A DNA stretch of 64,000 nucleotides, taken from the NCBI GenBank assembly GCA_965243105.1, contig CBDEUC010000002.1, positions 434,001 to 498,000 of the forward strand, in the 5' to 3' direction. Made by a program: the position numbers and the translations under genes. Source of the stretch: WLWS01 sp965243105 (GTDB taxonomy: Bacteria; Pseudomonadota; Gammaproteobacteria; Eutrophobiales; Eutrophobiaceae). Of this stretch, positions 8,896 through 17,988 are shown in pieces. The notes under the pieces are model-generated. The model did no database searches. It saw only the letters and a list, made by a program, of their open reading frames with translations, and was not told the origin of the DNA. Positions within the stretch are counted from its first letter, which is position 1. Each line of letters opens with the position of its first letter.

Positions 8896-8915
8896 TTGTT
8901 GTGACATAACAACAA
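8896..8915. repeat. Perfect inverted repeat TTGTTGT-N6-ACAACAA
   Basis: Seven-base arms with the spacer GACATA, 60 bases upstream of the TAGTTTA-type operator. It could be a second regulator site for the receptor gene. No T-run follows, so it is not a terminator. Confidence 0.5.
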
Positions 8916-8955
8916 CAGCTAATACGGCATTCGCCTCATCGCCCTAATATAAAAA

Positions 8956-8973
8956 TGGTTTAGGCATAAACTA
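8956..8973. promoter_or_regulatory. Putative operator, TAGTTTA-N4-TAAACTA family
   Basis: TGGTTTA-GGCA-TAAACTA matches 13 of 14 arm positions. It ends one base before the -35 box of the receptor promoter. Confidence 0.7.
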
Positions 8974-8974
8974 C

Positions 8975-9003
8975 TTGACACTGGATCCGCTTTATCTTTA
9001 AAT
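8975..9003 (+). promoter_or_regulatory. Putative sigma70 promoter of the TonB-dependent receptor
   Basis: A consensus TTGACA (8975-8980), a 17-base spacer and TTAAAT (8998-9003) place transcription start near 9010. The palindrome abuts the -35 box. Confidence 0.6.
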
Positions 9004-9075
9004 TGCACCCTATCAAGCAAGGCTTTAAAAGGCCCAAGCGATTATTCAAATGAAATAGAAAGGGGGAGTCAGTAG

Positions 9076-11547
9076 ATGAAAATCAATGCCTTGATAAGCG
9101 GTGCCCTGGCTGTTGCAATTGCATCACCGGTCACTGCTCAATCCGTTCTCGAGGAGGTTGTTGTAACAGCACAACGACGCGAGCAAAACCTCCAGGAAGT
9201 TCCTGTCAGTGTTACCGCCTTCTCCGGGGCTCAGATCGAACAAACCAATATCCGTACAGCGCGGGATTATCTCGCCCTGACTCCCAACGTAGGCTTCACT
9301 GACGACGGCCAGGTCGGTAGTAAAGGTATTGGTCTCGCAGTGCGCGGGGTGGGTAACTCCGTTAGCGGCGAGAACGCCACTGTCAACTCCATCGGTATTT
9401 ACCTGGACGGCTTTAGTGTCGCTTCCGTGGCGAACCAGGTAGCCAACCCGGCTTTGCCCGATACACAAAGTATCGAGGTACTGCGTGGTCCCCAGGGTAC
9501 ATTTTTTGGCAGAAACTCGGTCGGTGGTGCGCTCAACCTGCGAACCAATGACCCAACCGATGAAACCGGCTTCAAGATCACCCTCGGTGGCGAGAGTTAT
9601 GAAGATGCCAACGAAATGGGGCAGGTCACCTTCGTCGGTAACATGCCTTTATCGGACAACTTCAAGGTGCGTGGTGTGGTCATGTACGAAGACAGCGGTG
9701 GTCGTGTAAAGAACGATTGTGCCACCGGCGCCTCAGCGGCGGAATGTCCTTTTGCCTTTAATGAAAACAATTTCACGCCAAACGGGGCAAAGAACAGTGG
9801 TTACGAGGAGATTTATATCCGTGGTAAAGCCCTGTGGGATGTAAGTGAAGACACTTCGGTGAAATTCAGCCTCACCTACGACGACTTTGACCAGGGGCAT
9901 GATGAGAACGTACCTTCAGGTATTCTCGACGTGGATACCGTCGACACCCTTGGTGTTGGCGTGGCCCAGGATTCCGGTCCGGGCTTCTGGAGTGATGGCA
10001 ACTACAGCCGCGCTTCCCATGACCTGCCCGAGCACAATAAGAACGAAAGCCTGCTGGCAATTGTCGAGATTAATCACCAGATCAACGACAGCCTGAAGCT
10101 TACCTCTATCACAGGTTACATTGATACGGAAAACAGGCGCCTGTTCGACCAGGACCTGGTTGGTGGTGTTGATACCCTTGACAGGACAAACCGCTACGAC
10201 GGCAAATCATGGAGCACCGAGTTACGACTGGACTATTCCGGTGATGCCATGGACTGGACCTTTGGCATGATGTATGCCAAGGATGACCAGGAGCAGGAAA
10301 ACCTCGTGGCAATCTCGACTAACGCCACCCATACCATCAACGGTATTGGCTGGCTGCCACCTTTTCCAACTGACCTGGGTCTTGCCTTCAACAGCAAGAA
10401 TTTTGAAATCGAAAACAAGTCTGTCTTTGCGGACTTCACATTTCATATCAGCGATGACCTGGACATCATCGCCGGCGGTCGCTTTTCCTGGGACCAGGTG
10501 GACAAGGGCCTGGCGGCTAACGGTATAGGACCTGGTCCGCTATCGCTGAATGATCCAGCCTGTGCGGCTTTCTTTGCCGGGACTGCACCGCCTTGTGCAA
10601 ACTTTTTCCCAAGCTTTGTGAATTCACCGCGCCCGGTATCCGAATCTGAGGATGATTTCACCGACTTCTCACCGCGTTTTGGCGCACGTTTCCAGGTGAC
10701 GGATGAAGTCAATATCTACGCCATGGTGTCAAAAGGTTACAAGCCCGGTGGTGCCAGTGTCGGTAATAACACCAACGCACCTGGTGCACCTGCGTTCCAG
10801 ACACCTTATGGAAAGGAAACCCTGTGGAACTATGAACTGGGTTTCAAGGCTGAACTGTTTGATAACAGGCTGCGCTTGAACGCCTCAGCCTTCCATCTTG
10901 AATGGGAAGATATCCAGTTTGAGTCTTTCTTCTTCCTGACTCCGGGTAACCTGGCAACAAACTTTGAGCAGACCATCAATATTCCCGAGGCGGAAGCTGA
11001 CGGTATTGAAATCGAGTTCACAGCACTGCTAAGCGATAACCTGACCCTGACCGGTAGCCTCGGCTATATCGATACCGAAATCACCTCAAACCAGGTGGTG
11101 GAACTCAGCGGTGGCTGGCGTCCACAACTGCAGGGGCTTGAATTGCCCAAGGCGCCTGAACTGAGTGCCAGCCTCATTGGTGAATATCGCTGGCCTATCA
11201 GCAGTGGTGAAGCCTGGGCTCGCCTGGAGTACATCCATCGTGACGGACAGTATTCTGACATTGAGGGCATCACCAATCAGCAGCTGATTGGTCCTGCACC
11301 TAATAACGCTGTTGTGCACACCGTCGGACCCAATGAGTTCCCTTACCTGAGTCCTGATTATGATGTGCTGAACATCAGGGCCGGTGTCGAATGGGGCCAG
11401 TGGAGCGTAACCGGGTTCGTACAGAACGTGACCGAGGAACGCTACTACACGGGAACCCAGGAGAACTTCGGTGTAAGTGGTATTCGACTGCGTCCCAACC
11501 CAAGGACATTTGGTGGCAGCGTCAGCTACACCTGGGGTGGTATTTAA
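9076..11547 (+). CDS. TonB-dependent outer-membrane receptor
   Basis: An 823-residue outer-membrane beta-barrel that would import a large or scarce ligand using TonB energy. It has a signal peptide (about 1-21, ending SPVTA), a TonB-box-like EEVVVTAQRREQ at the mature N-terminus, a plug domain with the typical VPVSVTAFSG and VEVLRGPQGTFFGRNSVGGA patterns, and a barrel ending in the aromatic-rich strand FGGSVSYTWGGI. This is the iron-transport-like class common in marine Alteromonadales and Cellvibrionales, many of whose members take up oligosaccharides or lignin-like aromatics rather than iron. No SusD partner is present. It stands alone between its own promoter and a terminator, and the upstream palindrome links it to the sugar-acid operons. 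Confidence 0.93.
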   Translation: MKINALISGALAVAIASPVTAQSVLEEVVVTAQRREQNLQEVPVSVTAFSGAQIEQTNIRTARDYLALTPNVGFTDDGQVGSKGIGLAVRGVGNSVSGENATVNSIGIYLDGFSVASVANQVANPALPDTQSIEVLRGPQGTFFGRNSVGGALNLRTNDPTDETGFKITLGGESYEDANEMGQVTFVGNMPLSDNFKVRGVVMYEDSGGRVKNDCATGASAAECPFAFNENNFTPNGAKNSGYEEIYIRGKALWDVSEDTSVKFSLTYDDFDQGHDENVPSGILDVDTVDTLGVGVAQDSGPGFWSDGNYSRASHDLPEHNKNESLLAIVEINHQINDSLKLTSITGYIDTENRRLFDQDLVGGVDTLDRTNRYDGKSWSTELRLDYSGDAMDWTFGMMYAKDDQEQENLVAISTNATHTINGIGWLPPFPTDLGLAFNSKNFEIENKSVFADFTFHISDDLDIIAGGRFSWDQVDKGLAANGIGPGPLSLNDPACAAFFAGTAPPCANFFPSFVNSPRPVSESEDDFTDFSPRFGARFQVTDEVNIYAMVSKGYKPGGASVGNNTNAPGAPAFQTPYGKETLWNYELGFKAELFDNRLRLNASAFHLEWEDIQFESFFFLTPGNLATNFEQTINIPEAEADGIEIEFTALLSDNLTLTGSLGYIDTEITSNQVVELSGGWRPQLQGLELPKAPELSASLIGEYRWPISSGEAWARLEYIHRDGQYSDIEGITNQQLIGPAPNNAVVHTVGPNEFPYLSPDYDVLNIRAGVEWGQWSVTGFVQNVTEERYYTGTQENFGVSGIRLRPNPRTFGGSVSYTWGGI

Positions 11548-11577
11548 GTTAGAACCCGATAACCAGGGTCATCACGG

Positions 11578-11611
11578 AACCCCTGTCACCATTGGTGGCA
11601 GGGGTTTTTTT
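11578..11611 (+). terminator. Rho-independent terminator of the receptor gene
   Basis: A 13-bp stem (AACCCCTGTCACC paired with GGTGGCAGGGGTT, one G-U pair) with the loop ATT, followed by a run of T. It lies 30 bases after the receptor stop and before the convergent antiporter gene. Confidence 0.9.
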
Positions 11612-11636
11612 ATGTGCCATTACACTAATGCAGTAG

Positions 11637-13121
11637 CTACGCTGCAACTTCCTGGCCTTCGGTTTCTGCTTCCACAATGGTAAAGCCGGTAAAGCCATAG
11701 ATAGCGGAAATGATGGGATTAATAATATTAAAAAAGCAGAAAGGTATATAAGCAAAGCTGGTTAATCCCAATACACCGTAAATATAGGCGCCACATGTTG
11801 TCCAGGGGACCAGGGCTGAGGTCAGCGTGCCCGCATCCTCAAGGCAGCGTGAAAGATTTACTGACGCAAGCTTTCTTCTTTCGAACTCCTTTCTCCATAT
11901 CTGGCCCGGTACGATAATCGAAACATACTGATCCCCGGCGATCATGTTCATGATGATACAATTGGTCAGGGTTACTGCAATCAGGCTGCCGGTTTTCCTG
12001 GTGAAGCGAACCAGCGCTGAAGAGATGGTTTCAAAAATTCCGATCCTTGAAAAAACGCCGGCCATCAACATGGCAGACAGTATCAGCCACACGGTAATAA
12101 TCATGCTGCTCATTCCCCCGCGGTTGAGCAGCTTGTCGATGACTTCCACCCCGGTGTCTGCACTATAGCCACCATAAAAGGCCTGGATGGCACCCGTGGC
12201 AAGCGCCAGGGCCCTGGAGCTATCCGGCATGTCTGCAAACCTTATTATTACTTCCTGCTGAAAGAACAGGGCAAATATTGCCCCGATAAGTGCACCGCTA
12301 AAGATTGTCGGTAGTGCGGGTATACGTTTAAACGCCATGAACAGGAGAATGGCGAGGGGGATAAGCAGGTGAATCCCGATGTCGAACTGTGACTGCAGTG
12401 CACTGGTGAATTCGTCCAGGTCAATGGCCGAGGTGCTTGGGGCGTCCATGCTGAAACCAAGCACAGCGTAAATCACCAGGGCGATAACAAAACTTGGCAC
12501 CGATACCCAGGTCATGTGCCTGATGTGGGCAAACAGTTCGCTACCTGCAACGGCAGGACTGAGATTGGTTGTATCAGAAAGCGGGGACATCTTGTCCCCA
12601 AAATAGGCTCCCGAAACAATAGCGCCTACGGTAATGGGTATTGAGAGGCCAAGTACGCTGGAAATCCCCATCAGTGCGAGACCAACCGTACCCATGGTAG
12701 TCCAGGAGCTGCCTATGCTGAGCGATACAAATGCACAAAGCAGGCAGGCAGTGGGATAAAAAATATCGGGAGACAGGAACAGCAGGCCGTAATAGATCAT
12801 GGTGGGCACTGTTCCGGACAATATCCAGGTACCTATAAGGCCACCAACACAGATCAGGATAAAAATTGCGTTTGAAGCGACGGCTACTGACTTTCCAATC
12901 GCTTCTTCAATATCCTTCCAGCTCACGCCATTTTTTAATCCCAGCAGGATCCCGACAAAGGCAGTAAATGTCAGCGCCAGCTGAATGGGTCCGCCGGTAG
13001 GGTAATCACGAAACATGGTGACGGCGGTTGCGATGCTGATAACCAGCAAGCTGATGATAAAAACTGACTCGGGAAGACTGGCCAGTCGCTCCCGGGGTGC
13101 GACTTCTTTGTTATTATTCAT
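11637..13121 (-). CDS. nhaC: Na+/H+ antiporter, NhaC family
   Basis: A 494-residue inner-membrane protein with about eleven hydrophobic segments, of the NhaC family that exchanges Na+ for H+, sometimes with a carboxylate (malate/lactate) as co-substrate. Family-type stretches include SIGSSWTTMGTVGLALMGI and GAYFGDKMSPLSDTTNLSP, the latter a hallmark of NhaC. The frame is open further upstream, but the extension is low-complexity in composition and lacks membrane character; I start at ATG 13121 (MNNNKEVAP), a normal cytoplasmic N-terminus for the family. It is convergent with the receptor and divergent from the luciferase-like gene. It fits a sodium-rich, marine habitat. Confidence 0.88.
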   Translation of the reverse strand: MNNNKEVAPRERLASLPESVFIISLLVISIATAVTMFRDYPTGGPIQLALTFTAFVGILLGLKNGVSWKDIEEAIGKSVAVASNAIFILICVGGLIGTWILSGTVPTMIYYGLLFLSPDIFYPTACLLCAFVSLSIGSSWTTMGTVGLALMGISSVLGLSIPITVGAIVSGAYFGDKMSPLSDTTNLSPAVAGSELFAHIRHMTWVSVPSFVIALVIYAVLGFSMDAPSTSAIDLDEFTSALQSQFDIGIHLLIPLAILLFMAFKRIPALPTIFSGALIGAIFALFFQQEVIIRFADMPDSSRALALATGAIQAFYGGYSADTGVEVIDKLLNRGGMSSMIITVWLILSAMLMAGVFSRIGIFETISSALVRFTRKTGSLIAVTLTNCIIMNMIAGDQYVSIIVPGQIWRKEFERRKLASVNLSRCLEDAGTLTSALVPWTTCGAYIYGVLGLTSFAYIPFCFFNIINPIISAIYGFTGFTIVEAETEGQEVAA

Positions 13122-13218
13122 GGCAAGAAACAGTGATTTTTTGACGCATAATACGCCACATGACGGAATTATTCCTTTCTGCAATGCAGAATGTGGGTGC
13201 ACAACAGGGGAATGTGTA

Positions 13219-14223
13219 ATGAAATTTGGAGTACGACTGATACAGCATCTTGGGACACCGAGGGATATCGTTAACCTCGGTATTGCCGCCGACAGGGCGG
13301 GCTTTGACCATGCCTGGTTTCCCAGCGACAAGTTCATGTACCACGCCTGGGCCATTATCGTGGCGCTGGCTGAACACACCGAGCGAATCGCCGTCGGGGC
13401 CAATGGTACTGAACCCTACGGTATTTCCCCGGGTGAAACAGCTACCTTTATGGCAACACTCGATTGCCTGAGCCAGGGCAGAACGGCTATCGGTTACGGT
13501 ATGCATACCGAAAAAATGATCGAGTGGCTTGGCATCAACGTCGATGACAGGGTGACCCGCGTCAGGGAAGCTGTTGATTTAATGAGGAAAATATGGCGCG
13601 GTGAAATTGCAGAATTCAATGGGCAGGAATTCAAGTGGTCCGACCAGTGCTACCTGCGTTTTGATGCTGAACGGAGCAGGATCCCGGTCTATGTTTCCGG
13701 CTTTGAAAACGAAGACCTCGCACTGAGTGGAGAAATTGGTGATGGCAGCTTACCCATGGTGACACCACCCGAGTCAGCACGCTTGATGGTCGAGAGGATC
13801 AAGGCTGGTGCTGATAAAGCAGGTCGCGACATCAGCGAGGTGGATATTTGTGGCTGTGCGTGGATTTCCCTAACTGAAGATGGCAAGAATACGGTGACAG
13901 ATTCTCTCAGGGACATTCTCGCGTATTTTGGGAATTACCTGGACGAAGAAGCTCTCAACACCGTTGGATTAAGCCAGGACAGTTTCAGGCACACGGCAAA
14001 AGCGGTAGCGGAAAGGGATTATGCGAAGGCGAGAGAGCTGGTCAGCGGCGACATGCATGCCCTGGCGATTACCGGCTCACCGCGGGATGCCATCGAAAAG
14101 ATCGAGCTGCTTGCCGATGCGGGCATAACCCAGGTATCTATAGGCGGTCCACTGGGACCGGACCCCATGGAAACTATTCGCATATTTGGTGAGAAAATAA
14201 TTCCGTACTTTGAAGCCGGGTAA
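13219..14223 (+). CDS. Luciferase-like (LLM class) flavin-dependent oxidoreductase
   Basis: A 334-residue TIM-barrel protein of the bacterial luciferase/F420-dependent family, which uses FMN or F420 to oxidise or reduce small organic molecules. Visible features are the N-terminal strand MKFGVRLIQHLG, the ERIAVGANGTEPYGISPGETA segment that lines the cofactor site, and the C-terminal DAGITQVSIGGPLGPDP phosphate-binding turn, all in family order. ATG 13219 is preceded by AGGGG at eight bases. Its stop abuts the convergent MFS gene with no gap. Substrate unknown; neighbours (MFS carrier, UbiD-type decarboxylase) suggest breakdown of an organic acid. Confidence 0.85.
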   Translation: MKFGVRLIQHLGTPRDIVNLGIAADRAGFDHAWFPSDKFMYHAWAIIVALAEHTERIAVGANGTEPYGISPGETATFMATLDCLSQGRTAIGYGMHTEKMIEWLGINVDDRVTRVREAVDLMRKIWRGEIAEFNGQEFKWSDQCYLRFDAERSRIPVYVSGFENEDLALSGEIGDGSLPMVTPPESARLMVERIKAGADKAGRDISEVDICGCAWISLTEDGKNTVTDSLRDILAYFGNYLDEEALNTVGLSQDSFRHTAKAVAERDYAKARELVSGDMHALAITGSPRDAIEKIELLADAGITQVSIGGPLGPDPMETIRIFGEKIIPYFEAG

Positions 14224-15483
14224 TTATTCTTTGAAATCCGGGTAAGTTGAAAGCTGGTGGGTTAGCAAGGTTGCGATCGCCAGCAACAGGCAACTGAAAT
14301 AAAGCACCAGGCTGTAATTACCGCTCAGGTCAAAGCACAGGCCAAACACCGGCGGACCAAGTGAAACTCCCAGCATCATCGATGCAAACAACAAACCGAA
14401 TACCTCGCCGTAGTTCCTGAGACCAAAATAGCGGCCCGCCAGGAAAGCCAGCAAATCAATTTCAGCGCCAATACTGAATCCTATGAGTACAGCAGCGAGG
14501 TAAACCAGCGTACCGTCCGGGGCCATTGAAAGTATAGCTATACCAATTGCAGAGAGTACAAAACAACATTGTGCAACTCGAGGTGCAAAGAACCGGTCCA
14601 GCAGGTAACCAATGGGGGCCCGCACAAAAACTATGGTCCAGCCAACCACGGCCTGTACACCCGCTGCTTTTTTATCGGGCATGCCCAGGTCCGTGAGCAT
14701 GGGAAAGAGGTGCACCAGCAGTCCAAAAAGACCAAAGGCAATACTTGAAAAAATGATCACCAACAGCCAGAAACTGGACTGCTGGAGAGCTTCATTTCGA
14801 TTGTAGCCTGTAAGTACAGCATCCTGTGTCGTCGCAGGCTCGTTGCCAGCTGTTTCACCATCCGCGAGTAGCCCGAGATCCGCCGGGTGGTTCCTGAACA
14901 AGAGTAAAATAATGGGGAGAGCCATGAAAATGACAATACCTGATAAGGTGTAATATCCCCAGTGCCAGCCCATGCTGCTATTTATATGCTGGATAACCGG
15001 TGGAACGAGGGCATAGCCAAGGCCACTACCGGTCATGGCGAGGCCAATAGCAAGGCCTCGTCGACGATTAAACCAGGATGAGATGGTAAACATGAACGGC
15101 AGGCTGTTGGCAGCTGCACCCAGTGAACCAATTAGAAAAAAGACCAGGTAAAAGTGCCATAGCTGTCCCACCAGCGCAGGTATGGCCGCCAGGCAAAGTG
15201 CAAGGCTAACAAGTGCAGGTACAAGGACCTGCCTGCTGCCAAAATTATCTATCATCCTACCGATAATGGGACTGGCCACCGCGAGCGTCACGGTGAAAAT
15301 GGTCAAGGCCAGGCTAATTTGCGAGCGGGACCAGCCGAATTCACTTTCGAGTGACGGTATAAATAAACCCAGGGAGCCGAAAGCGAACTGCCCCGGGCCA
15401 ACGATAAGACCGGTGATGCAGGCAAGTAGTACCCACCAACCGTAAAATATGTTGTTCTGCTTATTCACTTTCAAATCGGGCAA
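14224..15483 (-). CDS. MFS transporter, monocarboxylate/oxalate-like (OFA/MCT type)
   Basis: A 419-residue major facilitator with twelve predicted membrane segments. The opening FYGWWVLLACITGLIVGPGQF is typical of the OFA/MCT-like group that carries small carboxylates such as oxalate, formate or lactate. The A-motif-like stretch between segments 2 and 3 reads GRMIDNFGSRQV. Start codon is uncertain: TTG at 15483 and GTG at 15468 are both in frame and neither has a clear ribosome binding site. It is divergent from the UbiD-family gene, so the two may form one uptake-and-decarboxylation unit. Confidence 0.85.
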   Translation of the reverse strand: MPDLKVNKQNNIFYGWWVLLACITGLIVGPGQFAFGSLGLFIPSLESEFGWSRSQISLALTIFTVTLAVASPIIGRMIDNFGSRQVLVPALVSLALCLAAIPALVGQLWHFYLVFFLIGSLGAAANSLPFMFTISSWFNRRRGLAIGLAMTGSGLGYALVPPVIQHINSSMGWHWGYYTLSGIVIFMALPIILLLFRNHPADLGLLADGETAGNEPATTQDAVLTGYNRNEALQQSSFWLLVIIFSSIAFGLFGLLVHLFPMLTDLGMPDKKAAGVQAVVGWTIVFVRAPIGYLLDRFFAPRVAQCCFVLSAIGIAILSMAPDGTLVYLAAVLIGFSIGAEIDLLAFLAGRYFGLRNYGEVFGLLFASMMLGVSLGPPVFGLCFDLSGNYSLVLYFSCLLLAIATLLTHQLSTYPDFKE

Positions 15484-15562
15484 CGAAAAAGTATTGTCAT
15501 GGTCTGTGCATTCTCACTATAGTTAAACCAGTAAAAAAATCCATTCAAGAGAAACAGCTTCG

Positions 15563-16873
15563 ATGCGAGAGTACCTGGAAGACATAAAAAGTAAGGGACA
15601 GCTTAGAGTCATTGAAAAACAGGTTTCTCCGCGTTTTGAACTGGCAGCAATTACCCGCTTGTCCCAGCAAAGAGATGACAGGGCAGTGTTGTTTAAAAAT
15701 GTCAGCGGTACAGGTTTTCCTGTGATATCCAACGTGTATGGAAGCAGGGAAAGGATCTGCAGGCTTATCGGTGCGAGTGATGGTAATTTTTGCCAACGAT
15801 GGGAAATGCTTTGCAAAACCCTTGAAGAAGGTGCAAATTTCGGACGCCAGCTGAGCAGCGAACAGCGTATAAGGGGAAGTATCAGTGAGCTTCCCGCCAT
15901 CCAGTATTTTGAGAAGGATGCTGGGTCCTATTTGACCTCGGCAATCCTGCTGGCAAAACACCCGGCCACGGGTGTCAGCAACCTGTCTTTTCACAGGGCG
16001 ATGTATGTCAGCGATGAGGAACTACGGATCCGCATTGGTGAAACTCATGACCTGCATGAATATTTCAGCATAGCAGAGGAAAAGGGGGAGCCCCTGCCTG
16101 CGGCCATGCTGATAGGGACAAGTCCCTCCTTGTTTATCAGCGCATGCGCATCCTTGAGAAAGGATGAAGATGAGCTGGAAATGGCATCCGTAATTGATGG
16201 CGCTGCTGTACCAATGGTCGATTGCGACCACATCGATTTGCAGGTTCCGGCACAGACGGAGATAGTCATAGAAGGACGCATCCTGCCAGGAATACGTAAG
16301 GCCGAAGGTCCTTTTGGAGAATTCATGGGCTACTACGTGCCGGTTGGAAAGAACCATGTTTTTGAAGTGCTTGGGGTGAGCTGGCGCAAGGACCCGGTAT
16401 TTCATGCCCTGGTATGTGGAAGCCCGGAAGACATTTATCCGCTTGATTATGCAACAGCCTCGAGGATCTATCGTAGCCTGAAGCAGGAGCATGATGATGT
16501 CCTCAACGTGGCCTGTTATCCGTTCCTGATGAACACCATCGTCCAGGTGAAAAAGAAGTCAAATGAGCAGGTTCGCGAGATCATGCGGTCAACAATCGAT
16601 GCAAATCACGATTACAGTAAAACATGCATGGTAGTTGATGAGGATGTTGACCTTTACAACCTTGAAGATGTCTGGTGGGCCTACCTGACCCGTGGTCGTG
16701 CGGATACCCGGGCCGAGATAATTCGCGACCTGCCCGGGTTTTACCGGGATGAGCACAGGGATCACTGGGGCAGGTTATTGATCGACGCCACCATGCCGCT
16801 GGAACGTTCGGGAGAATTTGAACGAAAGCAAATTCCAGGGTTAGAAAAAATGAATCTCGACGACTATCTCTAA
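15563..16873 (+). CDS. UbiD family decarboxylase
   Basis: A 436-residue member of the prenylated-FMN-dependent UbiD family, which reversibly decarboxylates aromatic or alpha,beta-unsaturated acids. The family signature is visible as EGPFGEFMGYYVP, together with the N-terminal FKNVSGTGFPVISNVYGSRER and the late QMxxx-type linker. It is shorter than E. coli UbiD (about 497 residues) and there is no UbiX flavin prenyltransferase nearby, so cofactor would come from elsewhere. A divergent MFS carrier of carboxylate type lies upstream and a luciferase-like oxidoreductase beyond it. A role in breaking down an aromatic or acrylic acid is more likely than ubiquinone synthesis, but is inference. Confidence 0.87.
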   Translation: MREYLEDIKSKGQLRVIEKQVSPRFELAAITRLSQQRDDRAVLFKNVSGTGFPVISNVYGSRERICRLIGASDGNFCQRWEMLCKTLEEGANFGRQLSSEQRIRGSISELPAIQYFEKDAGSYLTSAILLAKHPATGVSNLSFHRAMYVSDEELRIRIGETHDLHEYFSIAEEKGEPLPAAMLIGTSPSLFISACASLRKDEDELEMASVIDGAAVPMVDCDHIDLQVPAQTEIVIEGRILPGIRKAEGPFGEFMGYYVPVGKNHVFEVLGVSWRKDPVFHALVCGSPEDIYPLDYATASRIYRSLKQEHDDVLNVACYPFLMNTIVQVKKKSNEQVREIMRSTIDANHDYSKTCMVVDEDVDLYNLEDVWWAYLTRGRADTRAEIIRDLPGFYRDEHRDHWGRLLIDATMPLERSGEFERKQIPGLEKMNLDDYL

Positions 16874-16884
16874 TCTAGTTCGCA

Positions 16885-17985
16885 TTACCTGACAACTCGG
16901 GCACTGCCACCGCCGACCAGCTTTTCAACCTCGGCCAGTGTCGCCATGGATGTATCGCCGGGCGTAGTCATAGCCAGTGCACCGTGGGCGGCACCATAGT
17001 TCACAGCCATGGCTGCGTCATGCCCCTCCAGGAATGCGTAGATCAAACCCGAGGCAAAACTGTCTCCACCGCCGACACGGTCGTATATCTCCAGGGCAGG
17101 GCGATGGGTCGCCTCGTGAAACTCGCCTTCGGCCCAGCAAATCGCTCCCCAGTCATTTATAGTTGCGCTATGTACTGTTCGCAGTGTCGTCGCAGTCACC
17201 TTGAAATTATTAAAGACTGACGTTGCCTCGTTTATCATCTTTTTAAAACTATCAACATTGATGGCCGAAATATTTTCATCCATGCCCGCTATCTCAAAAC
17301 CAAGACAGGCACTGAAGTCTTCCTCGTTGCCAATCATGACATCAACATATTTCGCGATCTCTCGATTGACTTCCCGGGCCTTTTCCTTGCCACCAATGCC
17401 TGACCACAGGGAAGGGCGATAGTTGAGGTCATAGGAAATAATGCTGCCACTCTTCCGGGCTGCAGTCATTGCCTCAATTATTACTTCCGCAGTAGTGTCA
17501 GACAGGGCAGCGTATATGCCTCCCGTGTGAAACCACCGGGTTCCCAGGTCATTAAAAATATGCTGCCAGTCAATGTCACCCGGTTTTAATTGGGATGCAG
17601 CACTATGGCCTCGATCAGAATTGCCAAGCGCACCTCGCACACCAAATCCACGTTCGGTGAAATTAAGACCATTGCGAACTAAACGCCCGATACCGTCAGA
17701 AGCTTTCCACTGGACCAGGGAGCTATCCACGCCACCCTGGTGTATCAGGTCCTCGACCAGGTGGCCAATTTCATTATCTACCAGTGCCGTAACTATTGAT
17801 GTGTCCTTGCCGAAACATTTTTTCAAGCCGCGGGCGACGTTGTACTCACCACCACCTTCGGAGGCTCGAAACTGGCGTGCAGTTCGTATTCTCGTATCGC
17901 CGGGGTCCAGGCGAAGCATTACTTCACCAAGAGATAGCAGGTCAAAACGGCATTCGCCCTTGTTCTTGATATTTAGATTAGACAT
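16885..17985 (-). CDS. kdgK: 2-keto-3-deoxygluconate kinase (PfkB family)
   Basis: PfkB/ribokinase-family sugar kinase, 366 residues. The family signature DRVGGGDSFASGLIYAF near residue 310 contains the catalytic aspartate, and an N-terminal GGGEYNVARGLKK forms the substrate-binding glycine motif. In this context it would phosphorylate 2-keto-3-deoxy-D-gluconate to KDPG. The next gene upstream, three bases away, is KDPG aldolase, which makes the assignment firm at pathway level. Last gene of a six-gene minus-strand operon that begins at the SDR gene (21566). The mannonate dehydratase encoded 6 kb away would supply its substrate. Confidence 0.88.
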   Translation of the reverse strand: MSNLNIKNKGECRFDLLSLGEVMLRLDPGDTRIRTARQFRASEGGGEYNVARGLKKCFGKDTSIVTALVDNEIGHLVEDLIHQGGVDSSLVQWKASDGIGRLVRNGLNFTERGFGVRGALGNSDRGHSAASQLKPGDIDWQHIFNDLGTRWFHTGGIYAALSDTTAEVIIEAMTAARKSGSIISYDLNYRPSLWSGIGGKEKAREVNREIAKYVDVMIGNEEDFSACLGFEIAGMDENISAINVDSFKKMINEATSVFNNFKVTATTLRTVHSATINDWGAICWAEGEFHEATHRPALEIYDRVGGGDSFASGLIYAFLEGHDAAMAVNYGAAHGALAMTTPGDTSMATLAEVEKLVGGGSARVVR

Positions 17986-17988
17986 AGC

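Larger units (their letters stand above)
8642..9075. other. Intergenic region in front of the TonB-dependent receptor
   Basis: No credible gene. The first 250 bases show nothing I can assign. The right part holds an inverted repeat (8896-8915), the catabolic palindrome (8956-8973), a sigma70-like promoter (8975-9003) and a leader of about 65 bases ending in the strong ribosome binding site GGGGGAG seven bases before the ATG. Confidence 0.7.

Noticed and set aside
13015..13218. N-terminal extension of the luciferase-like protein
   Set aside because: The frame is open, but it runs through the antiporter start region, and ATG 13219 has a good AGGGG site and the family N-terminus.
13122..13403. 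N-terminal extension of the NhaC antiporter
   Set aside because: Overlaps the start of the divergent luciferase-like gene and shows no transporter-like sequence.
15513..15530. Possible further regulon site between the MFS and UbiD genes
   Set aside because: Only one arm (TGGTTTA on the minus strand) matches; the other arm keeps two of seven bases.
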